NCBI GenBank assembly: GCA_024743255.1
Contig: JANSWY010000057.1
Span: 1-33,045 of the forward strand
Reading direction: 5' to 3'
DNA from: a bacterium
GTDB lineage: Bacteria; Bacteroidota; Bacteroidia; Cytophagales; Cyclobacteriaceae
DNA: 33,045 nt
The translations under genes were made by a program, and so were the position numbers. Below, piece after piece: positions 24,089 through 32,233 of this stretch (its first letter is position 1; each line of letters begins with the position of its first letter). The notes under the pieces were generated by a model, which had not been told where the DNA came from, did not search any database, and was given only the letters and a program-made list of their open reading frames with translations.

Positions 24089-26525
24089 AGCATACAAAAG
24101 AATCAGCACAAGATTAAGAAATATAGTGATATTACTACCACTAATTTCAAGTCTATTATCTGGCTGTATCGGATTTCGCTACCTGGAGAAGGATCAGGAG
24201 ATACTTTACGATCAAAAACTCAAGAACACAACCGATCTGAATACTGACGAACTAAGTAACCAGTATTTGCAGCAACCAAACAGCAGATTGCCTCTGCTTC
24301 CGGTTTCCATATTAGTTCCAATTTATCAGACTGGATTAAAGTCTTACTCAGTTGAAAAGTTCGAAGAGAAAAAAGAGAAAACTCAGCAGAAGTTCTCTAA
24401 CAAGATCAAGAAAGCTGACAGAAGCAGAAAGAAAGAAAGACTTAGAGATAGACTCGCCCAAAAAACAGAAAAGTACAATAAGAATATCAAAGAAGGCAAT
24501 CTATTTATGAGGTGGGGAGAACCTCTTGCAGTCTTTGATTCTGTAAGTATGGAAGGTACAATTGAAAACATGGAAACCTACCTACAAGGAGAAGGGTACT
24601 TCAACGCAAGGGTCACTGCACAAAAAAACTCATTGGATCGATTAGCCACAGTGACGTATGACATAGATAAAAAACAGGCATTTACCATTGATTCAATACA
24701 ATACCTGATCCCAGATAACCGAATAAAAGAATTAGTCCTCAAAAACACATTGCTCGAGAAAGGTCAAAGGTTTCAACAAAGGGTACTCACAAATGAGAGA
24801 GAACGAATTAACAAGCTGCTTGTAAATAGCGGTTACTATGGATTTAGCCGACAGTATGTGTCCTTCCAGGCAGATAGTGCCGCTCTTGGGAATCATAGTG
24901 TAATTCTCCAGCTTATCATCAAGAATCCTATAGGTGAAGACCAGCATAAGGTTTATAAACTAGATTCAATCATTTTCACATCAGACGCTAATTCAAAGTA
25001 CAGAGCAAGAAGGAAGCAAAAAGAATACAATGGCATTACGTATGACTACATCAGAGACATATATTCCACAAAAATTCTAGACTGGAGAATATTCCTCCAT
25101 GCAGATAGCCTATATCGAGAAGATGATACATTCGAAACACAGAAGCAGCTTTCGAATATGGATAATTTCAAATTTGTAAATATTAAATATGACACGATCG
25201 GTGAAGACTTCATTGCTCACATTTATACCAGTCCATTAAAACGTTTTGAAACAAGTACGGAGTTTGGAGCGAATTTCATACAAGATGGTAAGTTCCCTGG
25301 CCCTTTCCTGAATTTTAGCCTAAAGAACCGAAATGCTTTTCAAGGCTTAGAAAATATGGAGCTGGGAGTCAATTTTGGTATTGACGGTCTTACAGGGGTT
25401 TCGGATCAAGATACTTATTATCAAACAATTGAATATGGAGGTAGACTTACATTTACATTCCCTCAATTCCTCTTACCTCTCAGAAACAGAACCAAACGAA
25501 ATATTGGAAAATTCAATCCAAAAACTCTCATAACGGCAAGAATCAACTTTGCAAACAGACCAGAGTACGAACGAAATACTTTCAGCTCCTCAATTGCTTA
25601 TACCTGGCAAAAGGACAATAATTTGGTTTTTAGCATCACTCCTCTTGATATCAACTTCATCAATACCAAAAGAATTGACCCAGAGTTTGATGCTTTGCTG
25701 GAAGAACTTGCTTCCAGGGGGAACACCTATGCCAATTCATTTAATTCTGCATTTGTCAGTAGTTCCATTTTTACAGCTACTTATGACCACAATGATTACG
25801 GAAACAAAAAGCGACCATCATCTTTTGTTCGACTCTTCGTGGAAACTGGTGGGAATTTGATCAATATATTCGGAGACAGCATCTTTGGAGGCGATCTGGC
25901 TTATTACAAGTACATCAAAACCAATTTAGACCTCAGAAGGAACGTACCACTTAATCGAAACTCAAGTGTTGCAATGAGGCTGAATATGGGAGCGGCATTT
26001 CCTTACGGTAATGGAGATGATTCCACCCTACCATACGAAAAATTCTTCTTTGCAGGAGGTAGTAGCAGTCTGAGAGCATGGCAACCAAGACGTCTTGGAC
26101 CTGGCTCATATGCTCCTATCGACTCAACCACTCAAAATATTAACTATGATTTTGAGCAACCCGCAGACATCTTGTTTGAAGGTAGTATAGAATTTAGACA
26201 GAAATTACTTGGGATCTTCTCATGGGCCTACTTCCTGGATTTTGGTAACTCCTGGACATGGTATGAAGATGCAACGAGACCAGGCTCAAAATTTGCTCCA
26301 ACAAAGCTTGTTTCGCAAATTGCAATTGGGTCAGGGCTAGGAATGAGATTTGACTTTTCATTCCTGTTAGTCAGGCTTGACATTGGAGTTAAGGTGCTGG
26401 ATCCAGCTCAGCCAAGTGGAGAAAAATTTGTGTTGGATGACTTTTCATTTCAAAACAATCAAACAGAAAATATTAGAATACGAAATCAGCCAGTTCTAAA
26501 TATTGGGATTGGTTATCCTTTTTAA
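24078..26525 (+). CDS. tamL: TamL-type BamA/TamA family outer membrane lipoprotein
   Basis: A lipidated Omp85 protein. The reading frame is open to 23997, but that start would run through the methyltransferase gene; TTG at 24078 gives a signal with a basic n-region (KRISTRLR), a hydrophobic core and lipobox LLSGC (Cys30). GTG at 24126 is an alternative. Features after the Cys: RYLEKDQEILYDQ, a Lys/Arg-rich helical stretch (24370-24480), RWGEPLAVFDS, POTRA-like repeats to about 25230, and a 16-strand-type barrel ending in GIGYPF. The conserved barrel motif reads GGSSSLRAWQPRRLGPGSY (26054-26110) instead of VRGF, as is usual in this branch. TamL works with TamB in lipid or protein transport to the outer membrane; tamB is not adjacent here. 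hemF follows 2 bp downstream. Confidence 0.87.
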   Translation: MESIAYKRISTRLRNIVILLPLISSLLSGCIGFRYLEKDQEILYDQKLKNTTDLNTDELSNQYLQQPNSRLPLLPVSILVPIYQTGLKSYSVEKFEEKKEKTQQKFSNKIKKADRSRKKERLRDRLAQKTEKYNKNIKEGNLFMRWGEPLAVFDSVSMEGTIENMETYLQGEGYFNARVTAQKNSLDRLATVTYDIDKKQAFTIDSIQYLIPDNRIKELVLKNTLLEKGQRFQQRVLTNERERINKLLVNSGYYGFSRQYVSFQADSAALGNHSVILQLIIKNPIGEDQHKVYKLDSIIFTSDANSKYRARRKQKEYNGITYDYIRDIYSTKILDWRIFLHADSLYREDDTFETQKQLSNMDNFKFVNIKYDTIGEDFIAHIYTSPLKRFETSTEFGANFIQDGKFPGPFLNFSLKNRNAFQGLENMELGVNFGIDGLTGVSDQDTYYQTIEYGGRLTFTFPQFLLPLRNRTKRNIGKFNPKTLITARINFANRPEYERNTFSSSIAYTWQKDNNLVFSITPLDINFINTKRIDPEFDALLEELASRGNTYANSFNSAFVSSSIFTATYDHNDYGNKKRPSSFVRLFVETGGNLINIFGDSIFGGDLAYYKYIKTNLDLRRNVPLNRNSSVAMRLNMGAAFPYGNGDDSTLPYEKFFFAGGSSSLRAWQPRRLGPGSYAPIDSTTQNINYDFEQPADILFEGSIEFRQKLLGIFSWAYFLDFGNSWTWYEDATRPGSKFAPTKLVSQIAIGSGLGMRFDFSFLLVRLDIGVKVLDPAQPSGEKFVLDDFSFQNNQTENIRIRNQPVLNIGIGYPF

Positions 26526-26527
26526 AT

Positions 26528-27430
26528 ATGAGTTTAACAAAAGAAAGCATTGCGGAATGGTTTAAATCTTTGCAAGATGACATCTGCAATGGATTGGAGT
26601 CACTGGACAGAACTGGCAAGTTTAAGGAAGATAAATGGACTAGACCTGAAGGAGGCGGTGGTCGATCCAGGGTAATTACCAACGGACAAGTAATAGAAAA
26701 AGGAGGAGTTAACTTCTCTGCAGTAGAAGGTCCTACCCCTCAAAAAATTTTAGATGCCCTAAAACTCCCTGAAGCTGACTTTTTTGCATCTGGAGTTTCT
26801 ATTGTATTGCACCCAAACAGTCCCATGACACCTATCATTCATATGAATGTGCGATATTTTGAAATGAGTGATGACACTTACTGGTTTGGCGGTGGAATTG
26901 ATCTCACTCCGCACTATGTTGTTAAAGACGATGCAAAAAGGTTCCATGAGTACCTTAAAGATACTTGCGACAAATACGATCCAGAATACTATCCTAAATT
27001 CAAAAAATGGGCTGATGATTACTTTTTCATCAAACACAGGGATGAAACCAGAGGAATCGGTGGAATCTTTTTTGATAGATTAAAAGAAGATGATACTCAT
27101 TCGAAGGAAGACATTTGGGAATTTGTAAAGGCTGTTGGAAAAACGTTTGTGCCCGCATATTCCGAAATGGTTAATCGCTCCAAAACTATTGAATTTGGAG
27201 AAGCTGAGAAAGCCTGGCAATATCATAGAAGAGGCAGATATGTTGAGTTCAATCTCGTTTGGGACAAGGGAACAAAGTTTGGTCTAGATACAAATGGAAG
27301 AACTGAATCAATCCTTATGAGTCTTCCTCCTCAGGCAAATTGGACCTATCAACATCAAGTAGAAACAAATAGTAGAGAAGCTGAAACATTGTCTCTACTC
27401 AAAAAAGACATTGATTGGGTAAATGCTTGA
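26528..27430 (+). CDS. hemF: Oxygen-dependent coproporphyrinogen III oxidase
   Basis: A 300-residue enzyme of heme synthesis that uses O2 to decarboxylate two propionates of coproporphyrinogen III to give protoporphyrinogen IX. The signature GGGGRSRV (42-49), EKGGVNFSAV (57-66) and FFASGVSIVLHP (85-96) are intact. The conserved His residues are H95, H105 (IIHMNVRYFE), H129 (GGGIDLTPHY) and H170 (FFIKHRDETRGIGGIFFD), matching those of E. coli HemF. Length is normal. Its presence points to an aerobic lifestyle. It starts 2 bp after tamL and ends inside the next gene (8-bp overlap), so the three genes form one operon. Confidence 0.97.
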   Translation: MSLTKESIAEWFKSLQDDICNGLESLDRTGKFKEDKWTRPEGGGGRSRVITNGQVIEKGGVNFSAVEGPTPQKILDALKLPEADFFASGVSIVLHPNSPMTPIIHMNVRYFEMSDDTYWFGGGIDLTPHYVVKDDAKRFHEYLKDTCDKYDPEYYPKFKKWADDYFFIKHRDETRGIGGIFFDRLKEDDTHSKEDIWEFVKAVGKTFVPAYSEMVNRSKTIEFGEAEKAWQYHRRGRYVEFNLVWDKGTKFGLDTNGRTESILMSLPPQANWTYQHQVETNSREAETLSLLKKDIDWVNA

Positions 27431-27995
27431 GTTTCTGTTACAAGCGGATGAGTCATTATTCCTGACATTAAACCAACTTCATGCAGAATGGCTTGATCCA
27501 ATAATGATATTTCTATCAGCGAAGAAAGTTTGGATTCCTCTTTATTTACTCATTATCGGTTTTCTGGGATGGACATTTAGAAAGAAAGCAATAATTATCA
27601 TCATCGGCATTATTTTGACAGTTAGTGCTTCTGATCAAATTACATCCGGCCTGATGAAGCCTGGTTTTGAGAGATTAAGGCCTTGCCATGAGGCACACTT
27701 ACAAGCATCTATTCATGTACCATTAAAATGTGGAGGAAAATACGGGTTTGCTTCTTCCCATGCTGCCAATACTTTTGGCTTGGCAGCTTTTCTGTTTCTA
27801 CTGTTTAGAAGAAGGAAGTTTACAATTGGAGTCGCAATGCTTGCTTGGGCTGCTGTAGTTTCATACAGCAGAATTTACCTGGGCGTGCATTATCCCGGAG
27901 ATATATTAATTGGATCGCTAATAGGAAGTGCTTTAGCGATCCTTTTCCATTCTATCACTTCAAAAGTGAACCAAAGAGTCTTTAAAGAAGGTTAA
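27423..27995 (+). CDS. PAP2 family membrane phosphatase
   Basis: A 190-residue polytopic membrane protein with the three PAP2 motifs: KPGFERLRP (C1, KxxxxxxRP), SSHA (C2, a common Bacteroidota variant of PSGH), and SRIYLGVHYPGD (C3, SRxxxxxHxxxD). About five to six hydrophobic segments are visible (LYLLIIGFLGW, IIIIIGIILTV, FGLAAFLFLLF, GVAMLAWAAVV, LIGSLIGSALAIL). It should remove phosphate from a lipid phosphate or undecaprenyl pyrophosphate in the membrane; the substrate is open. Its start overlaps the hemF stop by 8 bp, suggesting translational coupling. Its 3' end overlaps the convergent response regulator gene by 14 bp. Confidence 0.9.
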   Translation: MLEFLLQADESLFLTLNQLHAEWLDPIMIFLSAKKVWIPLYLLIIGFLGWTFRKKAIIIIIGIILTVSASDQITSGLMKPGFERLRPCHEAHLQASIHVPLKCGGKYGFASSHAANTFGLAAFLFLLFRRRKFTIGVAMLAWAAVVSYSRIYLGVHYPGDILIGSLIGSALAILFHSITSKVNQRVFKEG

Positions 27996-28683
27996 GATTA
28001 CTCAGGAATTTCTCTTTGTAAGAAGATCCTACTGGAATAATCTTTTCATTGATATGGATCTGCATATCCTCCAGAAAATCAATTTTCTTGAGGTTGACGA
28101 TATAAGATCTATGAACCCTAACAAAAGTACTATTAGGCAATCGTTTCTCGATTCCTTTCATAGTGTGGTGAACAATCTTCTTACCTTTAACCGTGTTGAA
28201 AATCACGTAATCCGCTAATGCTTCAACAAAGAAGATTCCATCATATTCAAGTCTTTCAAGCTTGGAGTCAGACTTCACAAAAATATCGATATTGGATTCA
28301 GCAATAATCTGCTCCTTCTCGATTTGTTCTTTAACCTTAACTACAGCCTTTAAGAACCTACTGTATTCAAATGGTTTAACCAGGTAATCATTCACATTCC
28401 CTTCAAAGGCCTGAATAGCATATTCTTCCTTAGAGGTTACCATGATGATTGGGTACGAGTTATTTAGTGACTGCATCAAATCTATACCTGACATTTCCGG
28501 AATCTCTACATCCAGAAACACAAGGTCTACATCAGACGGTGCTTCATTCATCAAAATATTGGAAGCTTCAACAGCGCTATCCAGCTCGTAGGTAAGTTTT
28601 AGAAAATCAGTTTTGTCAATGAATTTTTTCACTAAAAGACGAGATATTTCATCATCGTCAACTACCATGCAATTGATCTCCAT
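27982..28683 (-). CDS. LytTR family DNA-binding response regulator
   Basis: A 233-residue two-domain regulator. The receiver domain (3 to about 118) has the acidic cluster VVDDDE, phospho-acceptor D58 in FLDVEIPEMSG, T83-type residue in IIMVTSK and the switch Lys in LVKPFEYSRF. The LytTR DNA-binding domain (about 132-232) has VEALADYVIFNT, HHTMKGIEKRLP and FVRVHRSYIVNLKKID, all family hallmarks. It is the last gene of a two-gene operon after riboflavin synthase (6-bp gap). No histidine kinase is adjacent; its sensor must be elsewhere. Confidence 0.95.
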   Translation of the reverse strand: MEINCMVVDDDEISRLLVKKFIDKTDFLKLTYELDSAVEASNILMNEAPSDVDLVFLDVEIPEMSGIDLMQSLNNSYPIIMVTSKEEYAIQAFEGNVNDYLVKPFEYSRFLKAVVKVKEQIEKEQIIAESNIDIFVKSDSKLERLEYDGIFFVEALADYVIFNTVKGKKIVHHTMKGIEKRLPNSTFVRVHRSYIVNLKKIDFLEDMQIHINEKIIPVGSSYKEKFLSNLNLL

Positions 28684-28689
28684 AAGGCG

Positions 28690-29277
28690 TTATTTAAGAG
28701 ATAAGATCTTTTGGACGTATTTCCCAAGAATGTCAAATTCCAAGTTCACTTTATCTCCAAGTTTAAGTCGGTTAAAATTTGTGTTTTCGAAAGTATAAGG
28801 AATGATCGCAACTGTGAACGTACATTTTTCGGAGTTAAAGCAGGTTAAACTTACTCCATTGATGCAGATCGAACCTTTCTCTACAGTAATATTACCCTTA
28901 TTCGCATCAAATTCAAAATCAAAGTACCAACTTCCTTCTGCTTCTTTTATTCCAGTACACTCCCCTATTTGATCAACGTGTCCCTGAACTACATGCCCAT
29001 CAAACCTTCCATCTGCGATCATACATCTTTCCAGATTCATTATGTCCCCTTCTTTCAGATCTCCAAGGTTGGTCTTGATTAATGTCTCTTCAATAGCGGT
29101 AACCCAATGTTTATTTCCAACAATTTCTGTCACTGTCAGGCACACTCCATTGTGGCTAACACTTTGATCAACTTTTAATTCCGGACTAATAGAGCTCTCC
29201 ACTAAAAAGTTCTTATTTGATCCCTCCGATGTGATTTCAACAATTTTCCCTGAATCCTCAATAATACCTGTAAACAT
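28690..29277 (-). CDS. ribE: Riboflavin synthase alpha subunit
   Basis: A 195-residue enzyme that dismutates two 6,7-dimethyl-8-ribityllumazine into riboflavin and a pyrimidinedione. It opens with the invariant MFTGIIE and shows the two internal lumazine-binding repeats, the first with SVSHNGVCLTV (39-49) and the second with GSICINGVSLT (135-145), plus GHVVQGHVD (94-102). The length is typical. It is the first gene of an operon with the LytTR regulator. An AGCGAGGGA stretch lies directly before the start codon. The divergent isoaspartyl methyltransferase gene starts 86 bp away. Confidence 0.96.
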   Translation of the reverse strand: MFTGIIEDSGKIVEITSEGSNKNFLVESSISPELKVDQSVSHNGVCLTVTEIVGNKHWVTAIEETLIKTNLGDLKEGDIMNLERCMIADGRFDGHVVQGHVDQIGECTGIKEAEGSWYFDFEFDANKGNITVEKGSICINGVSLTCFNSEKCTFTVAIIPYTFENTNFNRLKLGDKVNLEFDILGKYVQKILSLK

Positions 29278-29363
29278 TTCCCTCGCTTTTGCTAATAGTT
29301 GGAATATTCGTCATTAATTTTGACTCAAATAAATCAAAAAAAGACACAAAACAAACCTACGAA

Positions 29364-30017
29364 ATGATTGATGATTATAAGCACAAGGGAATGAGAAAAA
29401 AACTTGTGAAAATCATTCAATCAAAAGGAATTGTGGACCCAGGAGTCCTCGATGCAATAGGCAAAATCCCAAGGCATTTTTTCTTTGATGAAATATTTGT
29501 AGAACACGCTTATCAGGATAAAGCGTTTCCAATTGGAGAAGGACAAACCATTTCTCAACCTTTTACTGTTGCCTTCCAAACCCAGCTCTTAGAAATCAAA
29601 CAAGGAGACAAAGTTTTAGAGATTGGAACAGGTTCTGGTTACCAGGCAAGTGTATTGGTTGAGCTTGGGGCAGAAGTATATACCATTGAGTATCAAAAAA
29701 AACTTCATGATAAGGTGAAGAAGTTTCTTCCCAAGGTTTTCGGATACAAACCAAATTTCTTCTACGGTGACGGATCAAAAGGTCTTGCTGAACATGCTCC
29801 ATATGACAAAATCCTGGTAACTGCCGGTGCTCCTACTGTTCCGTCTGATTTAATTAAGCAATTAAAAATTGGGGGATCTTTGGTGATTCCTGTGGGTAAT
29901 AACAAAGTCCAGAAGATGGTAAGGATTCAAAAAGCTTCTGAAAAACAATTAATCAAGAAAGAATTTTCAAATTTCAGTTTTGTCCCTTTGTTGGGAGATA
30001 AAGGCTGGAAAAAATAG
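29364..30017 (+). CDS. pcm: Protein-L-isoaspartate O-methyltransferase
   Basis: I chose the ATG at 29364 (217 residues; MIDDYKHKGMRKKLV is the usual opening); a TTG at 29289 would add 25 residues without family similarity. The enzyme repairs damaged proteins by methylating L-isoaspartyl residues with SAM. Visible motifs are IPRHFFFDE, the family signature GEGQTISQPF, the SAM-binding VLEIGTGSGYQAS, and YDKILVTAGAPTVP with GGSLVIPVG near the end. Cytoplasmic, full length. It leads a compact plus-strand run: the thioesterase gene starts 42 bp later. Confidence 0.95.
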   Translation: MIDDYKHKGMRKKLVKIIQSKGIVDPGVLDAIGKIPRHFFFDEIFVEHAYQDKAFPIGEGQTISQPFTVAFQTQLLEIKQGDKVLEIGTGSGYQASVLVELGAEVYTIEYQKKLHDKVKKFLPKVFGYKPNFFYGDGSKGLAEHAPYDKILVTAGAPTVPSDLIKQLKIGGSLVIPVGNNKVQKMVRIQKASEKQLIKKEFSNFSFVPLLGDKGWKK

Positions 30018-30059
30018 TAAGTTTGCGAGTCTCAATTTTTCATTAAAAAGTTACAAACG

Positions 30060-30575
30060 GTGGCGAAAAAGAAGAAAAAGTGCAGTGAATCTTATGTACA
30101 GATGACGGAGTTGGTGCTACCCAATGATACCAACACCCTCAACAATTTAATGGGAGGACGTTTAATGCATTGGATGGATATTGTTTCTGCTATTGCAGCT
30201 CAAAAGCATTCCAATAGAATCGTTGTAACTGCTTCAGTGGATAACATTTCATTTGATCACCCAATTCGATTGGGAAATGTTGTAACACTCAAAGCATTTG
30301 TGACCAGAGCTTTCAATTCTTCAATGGAGGTTTATATTGAAGCAATCGCTGAGGACATTCCTGCAAGCAAAAAGGTTGAAACCAATAGCGCTTTTTTCAC
30401 TTTTGTAGCAGTTGATCAATCAGGAAGGCCAATTGATGTCCCTGAGCTAATTGCCGAAACCCCTGAGGAAAAAGAGCTTTATAATGGTGCTTTGAGAAGA
30501 AGACAGCTTAGATTAGTATTGGCTAAGAGAATGAAACCAGAAGACGCCACAGAACTTAAATCACTGTTTGACTAA
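30060..30575 (+). CDS. Hotdog-fold acyl-CoA thioesterase
   Basis: A 171-residue protein starting with GTG, followed by a Lys-rich N-terminus. The hotdog core is clear: NTLNNLMGGRLMHWMD (25-40, catalytic-region D40), then the hotdog helix DIVSAIAAQKHSN, ASVDNISFDHPIRLGNVVTLKAFV (58-81) and SSMEVYIEAIAED. This is the YciA/BFIT type that hydrolyses acyl-CoA to free acid and CoA. Chain-length preference is unknown. The stop codon overlaps the start of the next gene (TAATG), which suggests translational coupling in the same operon as pcm. Confidence 0.92.
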   Translation: MAKKKKKCSESYVQMTELVLPNDTNTLNNLMGGRLMHWMDIVSAIAAQKHSNRIVVTASVDNISFDHPIRLGNVVTLKAFVTRAFNSSMEVYIEAIAEDIPASKKVETNSAFFTFVAVDQSGRPIDVPELIAETPEEKELYNGALRRRQLRLVLAKRMKPEDATELKSLFD

Positions 30576-31225
30576 TGGAAGATCAAAACTTCTTGAAATA
30601 CTTTATTAACGAGGAAGTCTATGTTATTCCAGGAGACGTTCCTGCCACTGAAATAACCAATGAGCCAGAGATTGAAGAAACCGTTCGTGTGGCCGAGGAA
30701 AAAGTAGAAGAGAAGACATCCGTTGAGCCAGTAATAGTTACTACTCCTACAGAAACTGTCAAAGAAGAAATCAAGGAGAAACCAGAGCCTGCACAAGAAG
30801 AAGAACAAAAAGAACAGGAAACATCGGAAACTCCTGATTATACTCCTCCAGTCTATTCAGGGCATTTTATTAAAGGAGTTCTTGTTGTGGTTCATAGTAA
30901 AGGCCTAAAATTTGATCATGTAGACTTGTTGGAAAAAATACTTGGTAGTATTGGAATGCAAAAAGAAGATGTGGCTATTCTTCCTTCTGGTCACATGCAG
31001 AGTAAAGAAGATTTCAATTGGGTGAACCAGGTTGAAAAGAAACAGACATTCATGTTTGGCCTACCAGATAAATGGATGCAGCAATTCAATTCTGACATCA
31101 CAAAATACGTAAATCACAAAACAGAAAAAGGCAACCTGATGTTTATTGATTCACTAGTGGAACTGAATAGCGAGGTTTCGCTAAAAAAACAATTGTGGGC
31201 TCAACTGAAATCAATAAATGTCTAA
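30575..31225 (+). CDS. Acidic-linker protein with a C-terminal domain resembling DNA polymerase III psi (HolD)
   Basis: A 216-residue protein of three parts: a conserved-looking N-terminal peptide (1-18, MEDQNFLKYFINEEVYVI), a Glu/Pro/Thr/Lys-rich, probably disordered linker (about 20-95) and a compact C-terminal domain (96-216). The domain reads GVLVVVHSKGL (strand), DLLEKILGSIGMQKEDVAIL (helix then strand), TFMFGLP, and ends SLVELNSEVSLKKQLWAQLK. This order, and the ends ILxxIxxxxxDVxxL and SLxxLxxxxxxKxxLWxxL, resemble E. coli HolD, which joins the clamp loader to chi. The match is by eye and weak; otherwise the protein is unknown. It is coupled to the thioesterase upstream and overlaps the small GNAT gene by 8 bp. 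Confidence 0.55.
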   Translation: MEDQNFLKYFINEEVYVIPGDVPATEITNEPEIEETVRVAEEKVEEKTSVEPVIVTTPTETVKEEIKEKPEPAQEEEQKEQETSETPDYTPPVYSGHFIKGVLVVVHSKGLKFDHVDLLEKILGSIGMQKEDVAILPSGHMQSKEDFNWVNQVEKKQTFMFGLPDKWMQQFNSDITKYVNHKTEKGNLMFIDSLVELNSEVSLKKQLWAQLKSINV

Positions 31226-31502
31226 AATCGAACAACTGGAAATGGGCAATAAAGGAGCTTTCGAATATTTCGAAGACTCTGAGAAACTTGCTGAAATGAC
31301 TTATGTATTTACCGGAGATGATAAATTCATCATTGATCACACAGAGGTGGACGATAGTCTTAGAGGTAAAGGTGTAGGCCGACAACTAGTAGAAGCAGCT
31401 GTAAACTTTGCAAGAGAAAAAAGCCTAAAAATCCTTCCACTCTGCCCGTTTGCAAAATCAGTCTTTGACAAAACCCCTGAATTTCAGGATGTCAGATATT
31501 AA
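31218..31502 (+). CDS. Small GNAT-like acetyltransferase (YidJ/NATD1 type)
   Basis: A 94-residue mini-GNAT. It shows strands AEMTYVF and KFIIDHTEVDDSLRGKGVG, where RGKGVGRQLVEAAV is the acetyl-CoA loop and helix, and ends with the group's LKILPLCPFAKSVF. The length is normal for this COG2388 group, which lacks the first GNAT helices. The substrate is unknown. It overlaps the preceding gene by 8 bp and the following gene by one base (TAATG), so it is in the middle of a tightly coupled run. Confidence 0.9.
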   Translation: MSKIEQLEMGNKGAFEYFEDSEKLAEMTYVFTGDDKFIIDHTEVDDSLRGKGVGRQLVEAAVNFAREKSLKILPLCPFAKSVFDKTPEFQDVRY

Positions 31503-32233
31503 TGGATCGAATTGCGGTTTATACTGCCATTTTTGGTCCATATGAAGGATTAATACCTCAGAAGAAAATTCCTGGTGTTGATTTCATTTGCTTCACTGAT
31601 CAGCCTTTTAAGTCGAAATCATGGGAGGTTAGGCAGATACCTCCAATTTTTGATGATCCAGCTAGAGATAGCAGAAGAATCAAAGTTAATCCGCATATCT
31701 TTTTAGAGGACTATGATCTATCAGTCTACATTGATGGTAACTTTCTTATTAGAGGTAATATCAAGGAATTAATATCCTCGAATTTGGATAAACACAACAT
31801 TGCAATTTTTGATCATAGCCAAACAGAAGATGCGAGAAACTGTCTTTACGACGAATATGATGCACTAAGAGCATTAGCAAAACAAGGCGATGCGAAAGAT
31901 GATCTAACAATCATGGAAGATCAAATTGAAAGATACCTATCTCAGAATTATCCCGATAAGAATGGACTAATATCTTCAGGATGTATTGTAAGAAGACACA
32001 ATGAGTTTAATGTAGTCATGACAATGGAAGTATGGTGGCAGGAAATTGAAAAGGGAAGCAAAAGAGATCAACTCAGCTTCAACTATGCTGCATGGATCAC
32101 TGCGTTACAATACAAAATCATTGATGGAGATATACGAAATAACAAATGGGTGGTAATGCTGGGTAAGCACCGAAAAAGCTATTACTGGAAGCTTTTTCGG
32201 TACAGGATTAAACGATTATTTAGGATTGTTTAA
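31502..32233 (+). CDS. DUF616/glycosyltransferase-like protein
   Basis: A 243-residue protein of the DUF616 (TOD1/MUCI70-like) group, related to GT-A fold glycosyltransferases. Motifs: IAVYTAIFGPYE (4-15), DFICFTDQPF (27-36), PARDSRRIKVNPHIFLEDYDLSVYIDGN (53-80, YIDGN replaces the usual DxD), LISSGCIVRRHN and KRDQLSFNYA. It probably moves a sugar in cell-surface glycan assembly; donor and acceptor are unknown. No transmembrane segment; the C-terminal Lys/Arg-rich tail (KLFRYRIKRLFRIV) could bind membrane. It ends a five-gene operon and its stop codon shares TTAA with the convergent thioredoxin gene. The 3' end contains a 12-bp perfect inverted repeat. Confidence 0.85.
   Translation: MDRIAVYTAIFGPYEGLIPQKKIPGVDFICFTDQPFKSKSWEVRQIPPIFDDPARDSRRIKVNPHIFLEDYDLSVYIDGNFLIRGNIKELISSNLDKHNIAIFDHSQTEDARNCLYDEYDALRALAKQGDAKDDLTIMEDQIERYLSQNYPDKNGLISSGCIVRRHNEFNVVMTMEVWWQEIEKGSKRDQLSFNYAAWITALQYKIIDGDIRNNKWVVMLGKHRKSYYWKLFRYRIKRLFRIV
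32169..32201. repeat. 12-bp perfect inverted repeat in the 3' end of the DUF616 gene
   Basis: ACCGAAAAAGCT (32169-32180) and AGCTTTTTCGGT (32190-32201) pair perfectly around a 9-nt loop. It lies 30-60 bp beyond the stop codon of the convergent thioredoxin gene, so it may end or stabilise that transcript although no separate T tract follows. Confidence 0.5.

Noticed and set aside
27972-28018. CAAAGAG/CTCTTTG inverted repeat across the PAP2-LytTR overlap
   Set aside because: Only 7 bp with a 33-nt loop and no T tract; expected by chance.
29289-29363. Extension of the isoaspartyl methyltransferase to TTG 29289
   Set aside because: The added 25 residues do not fit the family and reach almost to the ribE start; ATG 29364 gives the normal N-terminus.
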